Positions 44,013 to 53,314 of a stretch of 64,000 nucleotides of DNA are shown piece after piece. Numbering within the stretch: the first letter of the stretch is position 1; each line of letters begins with the position of its first letter. The notes beneath the pieces were generated by a model that saw only the letters and a program-made list of their open reading frames with translations, ran no database searches and was not told the origin of the DNA. The stretch comes from Fusobacterium nucleatum_L (GTDB lineage Bacteria > Fusobacteriota > Fusobacteriia > Fusobacteriales > Fusobacteriaceae): contig NZ_CP077172.1 of assembly GCF_050231725.1 (NCBI RefSeq), positions 372,001-436,000 on the forward strand, given 5' to 3'. The position numbers and the translations under genes are program-made.

Positions 44013-45284
44013 CTAATCTACTTTAAAATCTTCAAGTTTTTTCTTTCTACTAGGATGTCTTAATTTTCTAAGAGCTTTGACTTCAATTTGTCTAATTCTT
44101 TCCCTAGTAACGTTAAATATTTTTCCAACTTCTTCTAATGTTTTAGGAGAACTATCATCAAGTCCATATCTATATCTTAGAACTTTTTCTTCCCTTTGAC
44201 TTAATGTCTTTAATACAGCATCTAATTCTTCTCTTAAAATTGCTCTGTTTGTAGCTTCATAAGGACTTGTCGTCTTTTGATCCTCAACAAAATCCCCTAG
44301 CTCACTGTCTTCTTCACTTCCAACAGGAGTTTCAAGTGATATTGGTTCTTGATTCATTTCTTGAATTGCTTTTATTTTATCAACTTCCATTCCAAGTCTT
44401 TCAGCTAAAATTTCAGGAGAAGCATCTTTTCCTGTTTCTTGTAAGTATATTCTTGATTCTTTTTTAATTTTATTTATTGTTTCTATCATATGAACAGGTA
44501 TTCTAATTGTTCTTCCTTGGTCAGCTATAGCTCTTGTTATAGCCTGTCTTATCCACCAAGTAGCATAAGTTGAAAATTTATATCCTTTTGTATATTCAAA
44601 CTTTTCAACTGCTTTCATAAGCCCTATGTTCCCTTCTTGTATTAAATCAAGAAGCTTTAACCCTCTATTTGTATGTTTTTTAGCGATACTTACAACCAAT
44701 CTTAAATTTGATTCTATAAGTTTTTTACTAGCCTCTTCATCACCTTCATAGGCTCTTTTTGCATATTCTATCTCTTCATCATGAGTTAACAATGGAACTT
44801 GTCCAATTTCCCTTAAATACATTTTTATAGGTTCATCAACTTTTGCACTATTACCTAAATTCAACAACTTCTCATTACTTAATTCATCTTCACTTATATC
44901 TTCTATATATTCTGGATTGAACTCATCATCAAAATCTGTAAAATTTTCTGTGTCTTCATCTTCTCCATCTTCTGCATCTTCCGTATCATCAACATCTTCT
45001 ATTTTATCATCTTCTAATAATTCATCAGCTTCTTCGTGATCTAGTTCTTCTTTTTCATCATCTTCAAAGTCATCTTCATTAAAATCATCTAATTGTTCTC
45101 TATCAACTATTTTAATCCCTTGTTCAAGCATTTGATTGATAAGCTGCTCTACATTTTCAGCTGGAAAATCACCTAGTTCTTCATTAATTTCTTCATAAGT
45201 TATTATCTTTTCTTCCATAGCTCTTTTTATTAAAGCCCTAGCTTTTTTATTTTTTATCAATTCTTTCACTATAATCCTCCTCAT
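44013..45284 (-). CDS. rpoD: Primary sigma factor RpoD
   Basis: 423 residues. An N-terminal region 1.1-like domain is followed by a strikingly acidic linker (about 65-130, Asp/Glu repeats). Region 1.2 then begins at DEPIKMYLREIGQVPLL; region 2 has NLRLVVSIAKKHTNRGLKLLDL and YKFSTYATWWIRQAI; region 4 ends with EEVGKIFNVTRERIRQIEVKALRKLRHPSR. This is the housekeeping sigma factor. It begins 12 bases after dnaG, the classic macromolecular synthesis arrangement without rpsU. Confidence 0.97.
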   Translation of the reverse strand: MRRIIVKELIKNKKARALIKRAMEEKIITYEEINEELGDFPAENVEQLINQMLEQGIKIVDREQLDDFNEDDFEDDEKEELDHEEADELLEDDKIEDVDDTEDAEDGEDEDTENFTDFDDEFNPEYIEDISEDELSNEKLLNLGNSAKVDEPIKMYLREIGQVPLLTHDEEIEYAKRAYEGDEEASKKLIESNLRLVVSIAKKHTNRGLKLLDLIQEGNIGLMKAVEKFEYTKGYKFSTYATWWIRQAITRAIADQGRTIRIPVHMIETINKIKKESRIYLQETGKDASPEILAERLGMEVDKIKAIQEMNQEPISLETPVGSEEDSELGDFVEDQKTTSPYEATNRAILREELDAVLKTLSQREEKVLRYRYGLDDSSPKTLEEVGKIFNVTRERIRQIEVKALRKLRHPSRKKKLEDFKVD

Positions 45285-45296
45285 TTCTGTACAGGG

Positions 45297-47105
45297 TTAA
45301 AAAAGATATTTAAATGAATCATATTTCTTTTTAAATTCTTCAACATTTTGGCTTTTTTCAATTTCTTTTTTAAATTCTCCAATTTTTATTCTTTTTTCAT
45401 TATTGTCATTTGTTTTATCTCTTAATTTTAATTTTGTTCTAAAATAACTTTTAAATAATTCTATATCTTTTTTTTCTTCAATTTCATTTGATAATGTAGC
45501 ACTATCTATAATTATTTTCCCTAATTCAGTAGTTTTTTCATATTCAGAAAAATCATCACTATTTTCTATATAGTTTTTGAATTCTCTTATCATAGTGATA
45601 CTATCAAAAAAAGAATTTTCCTTTATTTTTTTATCAAAAAATTCAAAAACTTTTTTGATAATATCACTTTCTATTTTTTCCTCTACAAAAAAATCTTTAT
45701 AATATTCAGGTTTTCTAAGTAACATCTTTATTATTTCTTTTTCTAAATCAGTAATTTTTTTAACTTTACTATTTACTATCTTACTTTCTTCTTTATCAAA
45801 AAATTCTTTTTTTATAGAATGTTTTTTATTTTTTTCAATAAGAGTTTTTCTTAAAGTATCCATATTAATATCTGTTTTTTCAGAAAGTTTTTTTAAATAT
45901 ATTTCTTTTTCTAGATTACTCTCGATACTTAAGAAAAATTCTTTAAATCTCTCTATAAAATTGTGCTTTGCTATTATGTTATCTAAATCATATTCGCTTG
46001 AATATAAGTTATATAAAAAATCAAAAATTTCTAATGAAGTTTTTACAACTTTTAAAAAAGCATCTTTACCATTTTTCTTTAAAAATTCATCAGGATCTTT
46101 GCTTCCTTCAAATTGTAAAACTCTTATATTAAAGCCTTGAGATTTTAATATAAAACTTGCTCTTTCAGTAGCAGATATCCCAGCTTTATCCATATCAAAA
46201 GATAATAAAATGTTTGATGAATATCTTTTGATTAGTTGAGCTTGTTCTTCTGTCAAAGCAGTTCCTAGTGGAGCTATACTTGTATCAAAGCCAAAAATAT
46301 TAGCAGAAAGAACATCCATATACCCTTCCATTAAAATAGAATAATTTTTATTTTTTATATTTATAGATCTTTCTACACCATAGACATTTTTTCCTTTTTT
46401 AAAAATTGGAGTATCTGGAGAATTTATATATTTTGGTATTGTTTCATCTTTTTCTAAAGCTCTTCCTCCAAAAGCAATTATTCTTCCACTTGGAGAAAAA
46501 ATTGGAAAAATTATTCTATTTCTAAAAGCATCGTAAATTCTGCCTTCTTCACTTTTTTTTACGAGCCCTAGAGTTAATAAATCATCATCTTCATAACTCT
46601 TACTTTTTAAAGTCTCATATAATTCTGACCATTTAGGAGGTGCATATCCAAGTTGATGCTCTTTTATTAAATTTGTATCTAAACCTCTATTTGAAAGATA
46701 TTCTAAAGCCCCTCTTGAATCATATGAGAACATTTTTTCCATAAAAAAATTATGACTATCTTCCATAATTTGATAAAATTTTTCATAATTTTCATTGGTA
46801 TTACTATTATTATATTCTTTTATATTAATTCTATATTTTTTGGATAGCTCTCTAATTGCCTCTGTATAAGAAATATTTTTAATTTTTGAATAGAAATTTA
46901 TTGCATTTCCACCAGTACCACATACAAAACATTTACAAATCTTTTTCTCAGGAGTGACGAAAAAAGAAGGATTAGTATCTGCATGAAATGGACATAATCC
47001 CTTATAACTTGAACCTACTTTTTTTAAGTCAATAAATTCTCCAACTACTTCTTCTATTCTCAAATTATCAAGTAATTTTTCTACATCTTCTTGTTTAAAA
47101 TACAT
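45297..47105 (-). CDS. dnaG: DNA primase DnaG
   Basis: 602 residues. The N-terminal zinc ribbon is visible as CPFH and CKCFVC around residues 38-63. The TOPRIM catalytic core (about 250-340) carries the glutamate in LMEGYMDVLSA and acidic residues in LLSFDMDKAG. The C-terminal helical region (about 440-600) binds the DnaB helicase. It synthesises replication primers. A terminator hairpin ends only 32 bases before its ATG, with AGGAGGAG as ribosome site and no obvious promoter between, so transcription may partly depend on read-through. Confidence 0.96.
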   Translation of the reverse strand: MYFKQEDVEKLLDNLRIEEVVGEFIDLKKVGSSYKGLCPFHADTNPSFFVTPEKKICKCFVCGTGGNAINFYSKIKNISYTEAIRELSKKYRINIKEYNNSNTNENYEKFYQIMEDSHNFFMEKMFSYDSRGALEYLSNRGLDTNLIKEHQLGYAPPKWSELYETLKSKSYEDDDLLTLGLVKKSEEGRIYDAFRNRIIFPIFSPSGRIIAFGGRALEKDETIPKYINSPDTPIFKKGKNVYGVERSINIKNKNYSILMEGYMDVLSANIFGFDTSIAPLGTALTEEQAQLIKRYSSNILLSFDMDKAGISATERASFILKSQGFNIRVLQFEGSKDPDEFLKKNGKDAFLKVVKTSLEIFDFLYNLYSSEYDLDNIIAKHNFIERFKEFFLSIESNLEKEIYLKKLSEKTDINMDTLRKTLIEKNKKHSIKKEFFDKEESKIVNSKVKKITDLEKEIIKMLLRKPEYYKDFFVEEKIESDIIKKVFEFFDKKIKENSFFDSITMIREFKNYIENSDDFSEYEKTTELGKIIIDSATLSNEIEEKKDIELFKSYFRTKLKLRDKTNDNNEKRIKIGEFKKEIEKSQNVEEFKKKYDSFKYLF

Positions 47106-47136
47106 AAACTCCTCCTAAAATCTTAAGAGTATAAAA

Positions 47137-47168
47137 GGGAATAAACCCAAAATTTAAGTTTATTCCCC
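47137..47168 (-). terminator. Terminator between the isomerase gene and dnaG
   Basis: Minus strand: GGGAATAAAC pairs with GTTTATTCCC around an AT-rich loop and is followed by TTTTA. It ends the uppS-to-isomerase string, 32 bases before dnaG. Confidence 0.8.
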
Positions 47169-47174
47169 CTAGTT

Positions 47175-48866
47175 TTAGAATAAATTTGACATATATTCTG
47201 CAACTTTATTATTTATATAGTCATTTTTTACTTGCTCTTTCGATTTTTCAAAATTAGCATTTTCTGCTTTTATTTCCTTAGTTTTTTGGAAAATAATTAT
47301 TGTTGCTTTATTAGGATTAATTATTCCAACTTTATTTACTTCTGTATTAAACACAGCCTTTGCAATTTCAGGACTATATACAAAATCTGGAATAACTCCT
47401 TCAGGTGTAATCCCTTTAGCATCAAAACTTTGAATTACATCTTCATCAATTTTATCATTTAAAACTAAAGTCCCTGCTTCTATTTCAGATTTCATTTTAT
47501 TTAATTTTTCAAGTTTCTCTCTTACAGTTTTTTCTGAAGGATAAGGAACTATTAAAATATGTTCAACTGACCATTGTTGATTGTTATTATTTTCTTTTAC
47601 ATAGGCAATATGATATCCAAATTTTGTTTTTATAACTTTATTAAGCACTGTGTTTGGAGGAACATCTTTAAGAGCATCTTCAAATTCTTTGACCATTGCT
47701 TTTGTTTCAAATGTCCCTAAATCTTGATAAATTATATCTTGGTTATTACTTAAACTTTTAGCTTTATTTGAAAAATTTTCAGCTGTCAATTCTAATAACA
47801 TTTTCTCTGCTTTTTCTTTTGCTAATTCTTCATCTTCTTTTGTAGATTTAATACTAATAAAAATTAGCTTCGCATCAGCTGTAGCCAGAACACTATATCT
47901 ATTTTTATTTTTATTAAAAAAACTTTGTAAATCATTTTCACTAGGTTTTATTTCATCTCTAATTTTTTTTGCTAAACCAAGACTATAATCTTGAAATTGA
48001 GATAAGAAACTTAAACTTTCATCAACTTCTACCCCTTTTTCTTTTGCTTTTTTAGAAAGTTTTATTTGTTTACTAATTATTTTCTTTGCTTGTTTTTCAG
48101 CATCTTCTTTAGAAATTTTTTGTTCTAACATTATATTAGCAACAGTTTTTGCTAAATCAAGATTAGTTATAGCAAATCCTTCTTCTTCATAAGCAGTTTT
48201 TTCGACTAAAGATTCGTATTCAGGAGCTATATCCTTTATTTCCATTTTCTTTCTAGCATTTGATAAAGCCTTTCTAAATGCTTCTATTCCCTTTTCTGAT
48301 TTATATAAATCCACAGCTTCATCTTTTTTATCAACTGGTATTGAATATAAAGCCATATAAGAATCTATTTCTTCATCAGTAGGGTTTATATTTTTTATAA
48401 ATTCCTCTTGAGTTCTCTTTATCAACAGAGTTTCTCTAAGTTGACTCTTTAAAGACTCTTTTGTAAGTCCTCTAACTTGTAGCATTCTTCTAAATTGTTC
48501 TTTATCTCCCATAGATGATTCAATTTCTTCATATTGTTTATCAATTTCTGAATTAGGCACTTTCACCTTTAAATCTTTAGCTATATATAAAATCAAATTT
48601 TTATCTATAACATCATTAAATGCAAGTATATCAACTATTTCTCTATCAAGTTTATCGGTGTAAGCTCTTGAAATATCTTGTTTAGCTCTTTCTATTTCAA
48701 TTTTTTGAATATAATCTTTATTTAAAAGCATTGCTTCTTGAGATTTTTTATTTATTTTACTTGTTCTATAACTTTCATATCCTGTGTACACTAAAGACAA
48801 TATAAAAACAACTGTTAGTATTATAATAAAAGGTTTCATCTGTTTACGAAATTTTCTTATTGACAT
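47175..48866 (-). CDS. PpiD/SurA-like membrane-anchored peptidyl-prolyl isomerase
   Basis: 563 residues. One N-terminal membrane helix (about 13-32) after a basic start anchors the protein with its body in the periplasm. A SurA_N-like chaperone region (about 45-310, rich in charged helices) is followed by a parvulin-type rotamase domain (about 320-430) recognisable by YQDLGTFETKAMVKEFEDAL and KTKFGYHIAYVKE, then a C-terminal helical part. It assists folding of outer membrane or secreted proteins. It lies 28 bases after the NtrC-like gene at the end of an envelope-biogenesis string. Confidence 0.85.
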   Translation of the reverse strand: MSIRKFRKQMKPFIIILTVVFILSLVYTGYESYRTSKINKKSQEAMLLNKDYIQKIEIERAKQDISRAYTDKLDREIVDILAFNDVIDKNLILYIAKDLKVKVPNSEIDKQYEEIESSMGDKEQFRRMLQVRGLTKESLKSQLRETLLIKRTQEEFIKNINPTDEEIDSYMALYSIPVDKKDEAVDLYKSEKGIEAFRKALSNARKKMEIKDIAPEYESLVEKTAYEEEGFAITNLDLAKTVANIMLEQKISKEDAEKQAKKIISKQIKLSKKAKEKGVEVDESLSFLSQFQDYSLGLAKKIRDEIKPSENDLQSFFNKNKNRYSVLATADAKLIFISIKSTKEDEELAKEKAEKMLLELTAENFSNKAKSLSNNQDIIYQDLGTFETKAMVKEFEDALKDVPPNTVLNKVIKTKFGYHIAYVKENNNNQQWSVEHILIVPYPSEKTVREKLEKLNKMKSEIEAGTLVLNDKIDEDVIQSFDAKGITPEGVIPDFVYSPEIAKAVFNTEVNKVGIINPNKATIIIFQKTKEIKAENANFEKSKEQVKNDYINNKVAEYMSNLF

Positions 48867-48894
48867 TTTATATTTTTCCTCTCTTTTGTTTATA

Positions 48895-50280
48895 TTACTT
48901 TGTATCTAAACCATATTTTCTTATTTTTTCATATAAAGTTGTTCTTCCTATTCCTAGAATCTTAGAAGTTTCTTGCTTATTCCATCTAGTTTTTTGTAAT
49001 GCAATAGCAATTACAACTCTTTCAACGTCTTCTAAGCTATAGATTTCTTGTTCTAATATTTCTTTTAATGGTCCAACACCTACGACTGTTTTATTTTCTA
49101 CAATGTCAGATTTCGTTTTAATTTCTAATGGTAATTGTTCAACATCTAAAATTTTATCTTTAGATAATAATGCCATTCTTTCAATTAAATTTTTAAGCTC
49201 CATTATATTTCCTGGATAATAATATTCCATTAAAAATTTCATAGCTTCACCTGAAATAACTGGAGTTTCTTTATGTAATATTCTAACTATTTTATTTAGG
49301 AAATAGTTAGCTAATATAGGGATGTCTTCTTTTCTTTCTCTTAAAGGTGGAACCTCAACAGTTAAAGCTGTTAGTCTATGGTATAAATCTTTTCTGAATT
49401 TACCCTTTTCAGTTTCTTGTTTTAAATCTATATCTGTTCCAACTAAAAACCTCACATTAACTTTTCTGACTTTTGTTCCACTAACTCTTTTAAATTCACC
49501 ATATTCAATAGCCTTTAAAAATCTTGATTGAACCTTAATATCCATTTTTGCCATATCTTCAATGTAAATTGTTCCACCATCAATTTCTTCTAAAAGTCCT
49601 TTTTTACTTGCATTAGCTCCTAAAAAAGCTCCTCTCTCGTATCCAAATAATTCTCTTTCTATAAGTTCTCCTGGATACAATGCACAACTAACTTGAGCAT
49701 ATTTTCCTTTATTTCTTTCACTTTTTCTATGTATTTCTTTTGCTATTATATCTTTACCAGTTCCAGTTTCTCCAACTATTAAAACAGGTAAATCACTATC
49801 AGCTACCTTTTCTATAAGATTTCTAACATCTTTAATTTTTACTGATTGTCCTATTATATCTGTGTCTTCTTCTAAAACACTTAATTTTTCTTCTAATCTT
49901 TTATTTTCTTTGATCAATTCTAAACCATTTAATGAAGGTAAAATAATTGCATCTAAATCTTCAACTTTTACTGGTTTCAACAAATAAGCAAAAATTCCAG
50001 ATTTTTCCAAATCTTTTGTTACTATTTCATTAATTTCATCTACTAAGGCAACTGTTATAAAATCTTTCCCTATACTTGCTAGTTTTTTCTTTGCATCTCC
50101 TACTGAAATACCTTCTAAGGCATTATCTAATAGTATTAAATCAAAATCACTTTCTCTAACCATATCTATTGCGTCTAATAAATTATTGAAGGTAATTATT
50201 TCATATTTTTCTGCTAACTCTTTTCTTATTTGTTTTAGTATTTCTTTCTTTTCTGAAATTGCCAATATTGCATTTTTCAT
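48895..50280 (-). CDS. NtrC-like regulator with atypical AAA+ motifs
   Basis: The ATG at 50280 follows a consensus AAAGGAGG, giving 461 residues. Receiver domain (about 1-115) keeps the phosphoacceptor Asp (D52, LILLDNAL) and the Lys of LLKPV, but the acidic pocket reads S9-E10. The AAA+ domain has Walker A GETGTGKD and arginine-finger region FRKDLYHRL, but the sigma-54 contact loop is GAFLGA instead of GAFTGA, Walker B ends IYIED instead of FLDE, and sensor I has Asp for Asn. A Fis-type helix-turn-helix closes the protein (ETSKILGIGRTTLYEKIRKYGL). No kinase gene is adjacent. It may act without sigma-54, like TyrR. Confidence 0.88.
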   Translation of the reverse strand: MKNAILAISEKKEILKQIRKELAEKYEIITFNNLLDAIDMVRESDFDLILLDNALEGISVGDAKKKLASIGKDFITVALVDEINEIVTKDLEKSGIFAYLLKPVKVEDLDAIILPSLNGLELIKENKRLEEKLSVLEEDTDIIGQSVKIKDVRNLIEKVADSDLPVLIVGETGTGKDIIAKEIHRKSERNKGKYAQVSCALYPGELIERELFGYERGAFLGANASKKGLLEEIDGGTIYIEDMAKMDIKVQSRFLKAIEYGEFKRVSGTKVRKVNVRFLVGTDIDLKQETEKGKFRKDLYHRLTALTVEVPPLRERKEDIPILANYFLNKIVRILHKETPVISGEAMKFLMEYYYPGNIMELKNLIERMALLSKDKILDVEQLPLEIKTKSDIVENKTVVGVGPLKEILEQEIYSLEDVERVVIAIALQKTRWNKQETSKILGIGRTTLYEKIRKYGLDTK

Positions 50281-50367
50281 ATTTTTCCTCCTTTTCCAAA
50301 ACAAACCATTTTTTTAAATTATCATCATATTGTATTATAACCGATAATTTGTGTTTTTTCAAGAAAA

Positions 50368-51387
50368 TTAATTAAAAAGTTTCCATACATCATTAATGCT
50401 AATCATCAAAATAAAAAATAATAAAAGAAGCATTCCTCCTTTGTGCAATTTTTCCTCCCATTTTTTATTAAACTTTATCCCGACAATTTCTAATAACACA
50501 AAAATAATTCTTCCACCATCAAGAGCAGGTATGGGTAATAAATTTAATACTCCTATATTTATTGAAAGAACAACACATAAACTTATAACAGATACCCAAC
50601 CGAATTTAGAAACTTCCCCCACAACTTTAAAAATTCCAACAGGTCCACTAACTTCTTTTAAGCTAACCTTACCTGAAAAAAGAGTGAAAAAACCTTTTAC
50701 AGTATCTGTTAATATTGAAATAAAAGAATTTTTTGCAAAGTCTAAACTTTCTATAGTTGTTAAATCTACTTTTTTATATTTTGGAGAGATTCCTAATACA
50801 ACCCTATCATTTTCTTCATCTTTTGCTAATTTTAGAGTTATATTTTCTACTTTACCATCTCTTTCTACTAAAGCAGATATTTCTTTCTTATCTTGTGATA
50901 CTTTTGTAACTTCTGAAATATCTGTCCATACATTTATTTTTTTTCCATCCAATTCTAAAATTCTGTCATTTACTTTTAATATTTGTTCATTAGCTCCACT
51001 TTTGGCTAAACTACCAATGATAGCATTAGTATCGTATTCTATCCTACCACTTATCTTAGCTGTTGTAAAAAGTAATACAAATGCCATTAAAAAATTCATA
51101 AAAACTCCTGCAAATAAAACTATAAACCTTTGATAAGTTGGTTTAGAATTAAAACCATTTTCCACTTCACTTCCAACTTCCATTCCTTCTATATTAACAT
51201 ATCCTCCTATCGGAATTCCTCTAAAAGAATATGCTGTTTTCTTTGTATCAACTGAAAAAACCTGTGGCCCCATTCCTATTGAAAACTCACTCACAGGCAT
51301 TTTAAAAATTTTAGCAGTTAAAAAATGCCCTAATTCATGTACAAATATTATTAAGCCCAGCATTACTACTGCAATTAAAAATGTCAT
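50368..51387 (-). CDS. rseP: Site-2 intramembrane metalloprotease RseP
   Basis: 339 residues, the single-PDZ form (E. coli RseP has two). The zinc site HELGHFLTA is in the first membrane helix (about residues 17-25); a PDZ domain spans about 120-210; and the third zinc ligand lies in NLLPIPALDGGRIIF near 285. It cleaves anti-sigma factors and signal-peptide remnants within the membrane. It is part of uppS-cdsA-dxr-tmk-rseP, with a short palindromic repeat just upstream of its ribosome site. Confidence 0.95.
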   Translation of the reverse strand: MTFLIAVVMLGLIIFVHELGHFLTAKIFKMPVSEFSIGMGPQVFSVDTKKTAYSFRGIPIGGYVNIEGMEVGSEVENGFNSKPTYQRFIVLFAGVFMNFLMAFVLLFTTAKISGRIEYDTNAIIGSLAKSGANEQILKVNDRILELDGKKINVWTDISEVTKVSQDKKEISALVERDGKVENITLKLAKDEENDRVVLGISPKYKKVDLTTIESLDFAKNSFISILTDTVKGFFTLFSGKVSLKEVSGPVGIFKVVGEVSKFGWVSVISLCVVLSINIGVLNLLPIPALDGGRIIFVLLEIVGIKFNKKWEEKLHKGGMLLLLFFILMISINDVWKLFN

Positions 51388-51401
51388 TTATCCTCCTAAC
51401 A

Positions 51402-51450
51402 ATTATAAAAATAGTTCGTTACTAGCTAGAATCTAACTCACTTATTTTTA
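51402..51450. repeat. Short derivative of the palindromic element
   Basis: It shares AATTATAAAAATAGTTCG and TTACTAGC with the left end and TAACTCACTTATTTTTAT with the right end of the element at 15835-15996, but the 110 or so bases between are missing, replaced by CTAGCTAG at the junction. It sits between tmk and rseP inside a co-directional string. Confidence 0.7.
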
Positions 51451-51459
51451 TTAACTAAC

Positions 51460-52146
51460 CTATTTTTCATCATATTGTATTATCTTTTTAATTTTAGAGA
51501 AAATTTCATCATTTATTCTCTCTATACTTTTAATTTCATTATTTTCAACACATTCTATTTCACACCAATTATATTTTTTTGAAATAGTTGTTGCATTCTC
51601 ATAAGATTTTTTTAAATAATCTTCATTGACTTCATGTATATCTTTTTTTTCTGAACCATCAATTTTATTTTTTCTATTTTCCATAAGCTCTTTAGCTTTA
51701 TCTATTGGCATTTTTAAAAAGATAACTATATCTGGTTCTGGAATTTCATTTTTATTATATTCCAAATCTACAAGCCACTTTAAATATTCATCTTTTTCTT
51801 TAGCATTTTTAATTTTAGAAGCTTGATGTATCATGTTAGAAGTTACATATCTATCAGTTATTATAATATAATCATCAATATATTTCCCCTCCCAATCTTG
51901 TTTAAAAGAAGCATATCTATCTATAGCATACATAGTCGATATTGGATAAGGATTAACCTTAGTTGCATCTGTTCCAAAAGCTCCTGCTAGATACATTTTA
52001 ACTGGTTCACAAGCAGGGCTATCATAATTAGGAAAAGAAATTTTTATAGTCTTATCATATATTTTTCTCACTCTTTCATACAATAATTTTGTTTGAGTTT
52101 CTTTTCCACTCGAATCAGTACCCTCTATAACAATTATTTTTCCCAT
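51460..52146 (-). CDS. tmk: Thymidylate kinase-like nucleoside monophosphate kinase
   Basis: 228 residues. P-loop GTDSSGKETQTKLL near the N-terminus, the thymidylate-kinase DR(Y/H) motif in ITDRYVTSNMIHQAS near 95-110, and the TMP-binding segment FPNYDSPACEPVKMYLAG. It phosphorylates dTMP to dTDP. The insert around 145-170 (KIDGSEKKDIHEVNEDY) differs from E. coli Tmk and is closer to the long, eukaryote/archaea-like type, so it may be a second, divergent family member; the genome could encode another Tmk. It overlaps the dxr stop by 13 bases. Confidence 0.85.
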   Translation of the reverse strand: MGKIIVIEGTDSSGKETQTKLLYERVRKIYDKTIKISFPNYDSPACEPVKMYLAGAFGTDATKVNPYPISTMYAIDRYASFKQDWEGKYIDDYIIITDRYVTSNMIHQASKIKNAKEKDEYLKWLVDLEYNKNEIPEPDIVIFLKMPIDKAKELMENRKNKIDGSEKKDIHEVNEDYLKKSYENATTISKKYNWCEIECVENNEIKSIERINDEIFSKIKKIIQYDEK

Positions 52147-53297
52147 TTTTCTCTCACTTTCTTTCTTATTTCTCTATCAACTTCTTTTATAATATTTAAA
52201 GCATTATCAGTATTTAAACTCAATACTTGATGATTATTCATAGTTTCTTCAATAATTCTATAAATATCCAAAAATTTTATTTGCTTTTTCATAAATAATT
52301 CAACTGCAATCTCATTTGAAGCATTAAAAACTGTTGGCATAGTACCTCCAATTTTTCCAGCTCTGTATGCTAAATCTATTCCTTTAAAAGTTTTTCTATC
52401 AGCTTCTTCAAAAGTTAAGTTATTAGTTTTTATTAAATCTAAAAAATTTATTGAAGAATTAAACTCTTTTTCAGGATAAGTAAAAGCATATAATATTGGA
52501 GTTTTCATATTAGCAACTCCCATTTGTGCTATAATACTTCCATCTACATATTCAACCATAGAATGAATTATACTTTGTGGATGTACAACAACCTCAATAT
52601 CATCATAATCTATATTAAATAGCTCATGAGCCTCTATGACTTCAAGCCCTTTATTAACTAATGTTGAAGAATCAATAGTAATTTTTTTACCCATAGACCA
52701 ATTTGGATGTTTTAACGCCTGTTCTACAGTGACATTTTCTAAATAAGATAAATCTTTTCCTCTAAATGTTCCACCACTTGCTGTTATTATTAGTTTCTTT
52801 ACATCTTCTTTTTTAAAACCTTGCAAAGATTGAAATAATGCTGAATGTTCACTATCTACTGGAATAATTTCTGCTTTTGGGTATTCTCTTAATAACCTAT
52901 TTATATATGTTCCTGCTGAAACCATAGTTTCTTTATTAGCCAGAGCAATTCTTTTTTCTCTTTTTATAGCTTCAACAGTTGCATCTATACCTATTGCTCC
53001 ACTTACTGCTGTCAATATAATATCATAATTAGAATTTTTAGAAAGTTCTGCAAGCCCATTTTCTCCAAAATAAATTTCTTTTACAAAAGAATATTCCCTT
53101 TTTAAATTTAAAGCATCTTCTTCTGATCCAACATAAATAGACATAGGTTTAAATTCTTCAATTTGTTTTTTTAATAAATCTATATTTTTATTTCCACTAA
53201 TGCCAACAACTTCATATTCTCCCCTATTATTTCTAATAAGCTCTAGAGCATTTGTTCCTATACTCCCAGTTGAACCAAGAATTAAAATTTTTTTCAT
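52134..53297 (-). CDS. dxr: 1-deoxy-D-xylulose 5-phosphate reductoisomerase
   Basis: 387 residues from the ATG at 53297, which has AAAGGA nine bases upstream (the ATG at 53306 directly abuts that site and is less likely). NADPH-binding GSTGSIGTNALELI, LANKETMVSAG and the metal-binding/active-site DSEHSALFQSL, ASGGTF and SMGKKITIDSSTLVNKGLEVIEAHELF are all present. The second and committed step of the MEP isoprenoid pathway, feeding undecaprenyl phosphate made by the neighbouring uppS. Confidence 0.96.
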   Translation of the reverse strand: MKKILILGSTGSIGTNALELIRNNRGEYEVVGISGNKNIDLLKKQIEEFKPMSIYVGSEEDALNLKREYSFVKEIYFGENGLAELSKNSNYDIILTAVSGAIGIDATVEAIKREKRIALANKETMVSAGTYINRLLREYPKAEIIPVDSEHSALFQSLQGFKKEDVKKLIITASGGTFRGKDLSYLENVTVEQALKHPNWSMGKKITIDSSTLVNKGLEVIEAHELFNIDYDDIEVVVHPQSIIHSMVEYVDGSIIAQMGVANMKTPILYAFTYPEKEFNSSINFLDLIKTNNLTFEEADRKTFKGIDLAYRAGKIGGTMPTVFNASNEIAVELFMKKQIKFLDIYRIIEETMNNHQVLSLNTDNALNIIKEVDREIRKKVREKWEK

Positions 53298-53314
53298 TTT
53301 TATCATTCCTTTAA

